Source: JBHIFB01 sp046760905 (GTDB lineage: Bacteria > Gemmatimonadota > CAZMKB01). Taken from it: a DNA stretch of 16,008 nt. A program made the translations under genes and the position numbers. Where the stretch lies: NCBI GenBank assembly GCA_046760905.1, contig JBHIFB010000065.1, positions 1 through 16,008 on the forward strand, given 5' to 3'. Below are positions 14,850 to 16,008 of this stretch, piece by piece. Positions within the stretch are counted from its first letter, which is position 1. Each line of letters opens with the position of its first letter. The notes under the pieces were generated by a model. It saw only the letters and a program-made list of their open reading frames with translations. It was not told where the DNA came from and did not search any database.

Positions 14850-15725
14850 CTAATAAGGGATGTGGGCCAGATCTGCTAGCTCTTCCAGGGAATAAAGCGG
14901 CACTGTGTCATTCCATTTTGAATTGATCTCCATTATGATAACATCGGCAATGAGCGCATTACTCACAGCTGTAGGATGGATCTCATCGGCAAAAAGATTA
15001 TCATAGTCACCGTAATCTGGCGGAGGAACGAGCTGATGGCCAAAGATAGCCGGTGGATTAGCCACGATTTGCTGAATCAACCAATAGAGGTCGAAAGCAA
15101 TCACGAATTGAAAGCGGTTGCCAGCCAGCCGAATCAACCTGTTCACACGCTCGATGTGTGCTTGCACGTTATCAATCTCATCAGGACTCAACTCGTTCCA
15201 GAGATCCGGAGTCAGTGTCACGTCAGGAATGGTCCAGACGATAAATTGCGCATCCATGTGTGAGCTTCGCAGTCTTAAGAGGTCCTGCAACATATCGTTG
15301 ATGACATTGTTGATGACGGCATCTGCTGACGGATCCTCGCCAGGGGCATTGGCACTTAGAAGGCTTATGTTATTCAGGATATCGTTCGCACCGATCTCGA
15401 AGCTGAAGAGTGTCGCTTTATCCTGGATCTGCAATATCCGAAGGAATTCATAAAGATCTATCTGTAGGCTGATGTCATCTGATTCCGAGCCGGCGATTGC
15501 ATAATTAGTCAGCTCATCACCCGTCACAGCTCCCTTGTTAAAGACAGCTTCCATGGGATCCATACCGTACAGGTCCGGAGGGTTGCCGTATACCAACCAG
15601 AGAAGGTCATTATGCGTGAGACTGTTACCGAAGGTTACGGTATCTGTGAAGTCTGCCTGCCCGAATGCCGTGGCGGTTGTGACCGATAGCAAGAGATGGA
15701 ACACGAACAAGCAGCGCTTACACAT
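14850..15725 (-). CDS. Exported SGNH/GDSL hydrolase
   Basis: A 291-residue protein with a Sec leader (hydrophobic to ~20, ending ATAFGQA) and the four SGNH blocks. Block I is TFGNSLTHND with nucleophile Ser35. Block II is YAIAGSES (Gly79). Block III is EIGANDIL (Asn114). Block V is FADEIHPT with Asp247 and His250. The family hydrolyses esters of lipids, carbohydrates or small molecules, here outside the cytoplasm; the substrate is unknown. Block I reads GNSL rather than the usual GDSL. ATG 15725 is chosen because GGAGGG lies 5 nt upstream and the leader then starts properly; the frame is open 9 codons further. There is no autotransporter domain or anchor. It is driven by its own minus-strand promoter at 15760-15788. 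A small ATCCC/GGGAT hairpin (14843-14861) overlaps the stop codon. Confidence 0.92.
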   Translation of the reverse strand: MCKRCLFVFHLLLSVTTATAFGQADFTDTVTFGNSLTHNDLLWLVYGNPPDLYGMDPMEAVFNKGAVTGDELTNYAIAGSESDDISLQIDLYEFLRILQIQDKATLFSFEIGANDILNNISLLSANAPGEDPSADAVINNVINDMLQDLLRLRSSHMDAQFIVWTIPDVTLTPDLWNELSPDEIDNVQAHIERVNRLIRLAGNRFQFVIAFDLYWLIQQIVANPPAIFGHQLVPPPDYGDYDNLFADEIHPTAVSNALIADVIIMEINSKWNDTVPLYSLEELADLAHIPY

Positions 15726-15759
15726 AAAAACCCTCCAGCGAACAGAGATCATTAATTAC

Positions 15760-15788
15760 ATTATAACTCATAAATTATTCTTATGCAA
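15760..15788 (-). promoter_or_regulatory. Predicted promoter of the SGNH hydrolase gene
   Basis: On the minus strand, TTGCAT (15783-15788), 17 bp, TATAAT (15760-15765). The -10 is perfect. Predicted start is near 15753, with a leader of about 28 nt. A further TTGACT (15801-15806) upstream may be a second -35 with a poor -10. Confidence 0.6.
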
Positions 15789-15806
15789 GAAAGGAATGAA
15801 AGTCAA

Positions 15807-16008
15807 CCAGATCCGGCTTGTTATTCCAGGGATCATTAAAGCACGATGCAATGAATGATTCCACCTACTAAAATCGGCTTAAAATTTACCGGCCCAGAGA
15901 CCGACCTGTTGACAGAAAGGAGATTTTGAATTACGCTTATATGTAGTTGCCGACCTTAGTGGTCGCGTTCGCAATTACGGTAACATATTATCACTCTGGG
16001 AAGCGACC
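15807..16008. other. Right edge, no supported gene
   Basis: About 200 bp with no ORF that has a ribosome site. It holds a TTGACA at 15909-15914 without a good -10 at 17 bp, and a small CGACC/GGTCG hairpin (15951-15965). The region may be upstream sequence of a gene beyond the window. Confidence 0.4.

Noticed and set aside
15941..15985. Possible tRNA fragment (GGTCGCGTTCGCAATT, T-arm-like)
   Set aside because: No acceptor, anticodon or D-arm pairing could be built around it; only a short chance hairpin.

Overview
The window looks like ordinary chromosome of an uncultured Gram-negative-type bacterium. Base composition is mid-GC, genes carry clear Shine-Dalgarno sites, and there are several exported proteins with Sec or lipoprotein-type leaders. 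A eukaryote-type citrate synthase, a fused FTCD enzyme, an Asp-box (BNR) propeller protein and a DUF2723-type membrane protein remnant together would suit an FCB-superphylum or neighbouring candidate phylum. That placement is inference; no rRNA or other strong taxonomic marker is present.

Layout. A small VOC protein (+) converges with citrate synthase (-) across a strong GC hairpin (1-1793). A 440-bp divergent spacer leads to an orphan cobalamin-binding-type radical SAM protein (+, 2237-4483). It converges with a decayed membrane-anchored alkaline-phosphatase-superfamily gene (-, 4502-5594). Then come an 11-Asp-box exported propeller protein (+, 5863-7926), trkA (+, 8093-9433), a previously invisible DUF2723 pseudogene in three frames (+, 9461-9960), a lipoprotein-like sulfatase-fold protein with Thr at the formylglycine position (+, 10082-11524), and a fused formiminotransferase-cyclodeaminase (+, 11718-13403). 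After a roughly 490-bp gene-poor stretch with one possible 54-aa ORF comes a CGNR zinc-finger regulator (+, 14025-14684), preceded by three copies of a 28-bp operator-like repeat. An exported SGNH hydrolase (-, 14850-15725) and an empty right edge close the window.

The genes do not form one pathway and most appear to be single-gene transcription units. Housekeeping functions are the TCA cycle (citrate synthase), potassium uptake (TrkA) and histidine catabolism (FTCD). The accessory part is surface or envelope related: propeller, sulfatase-fold lipoprotein, SGNH hydrolase and the two pseudogenes. The most striking sequence-level signal is promoter quality. Three genes are preceded by exact TTGACA-17 bp-TATAAT promoters, and at least four others have near-consensus boxes with the same 17-bp spacing. 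I see no obvious new multi-gene system. The best leads are the triple operator in front of the CGNR gene, the radical SAM protein with its unassigned C-terminal region, and the two eroded genes.
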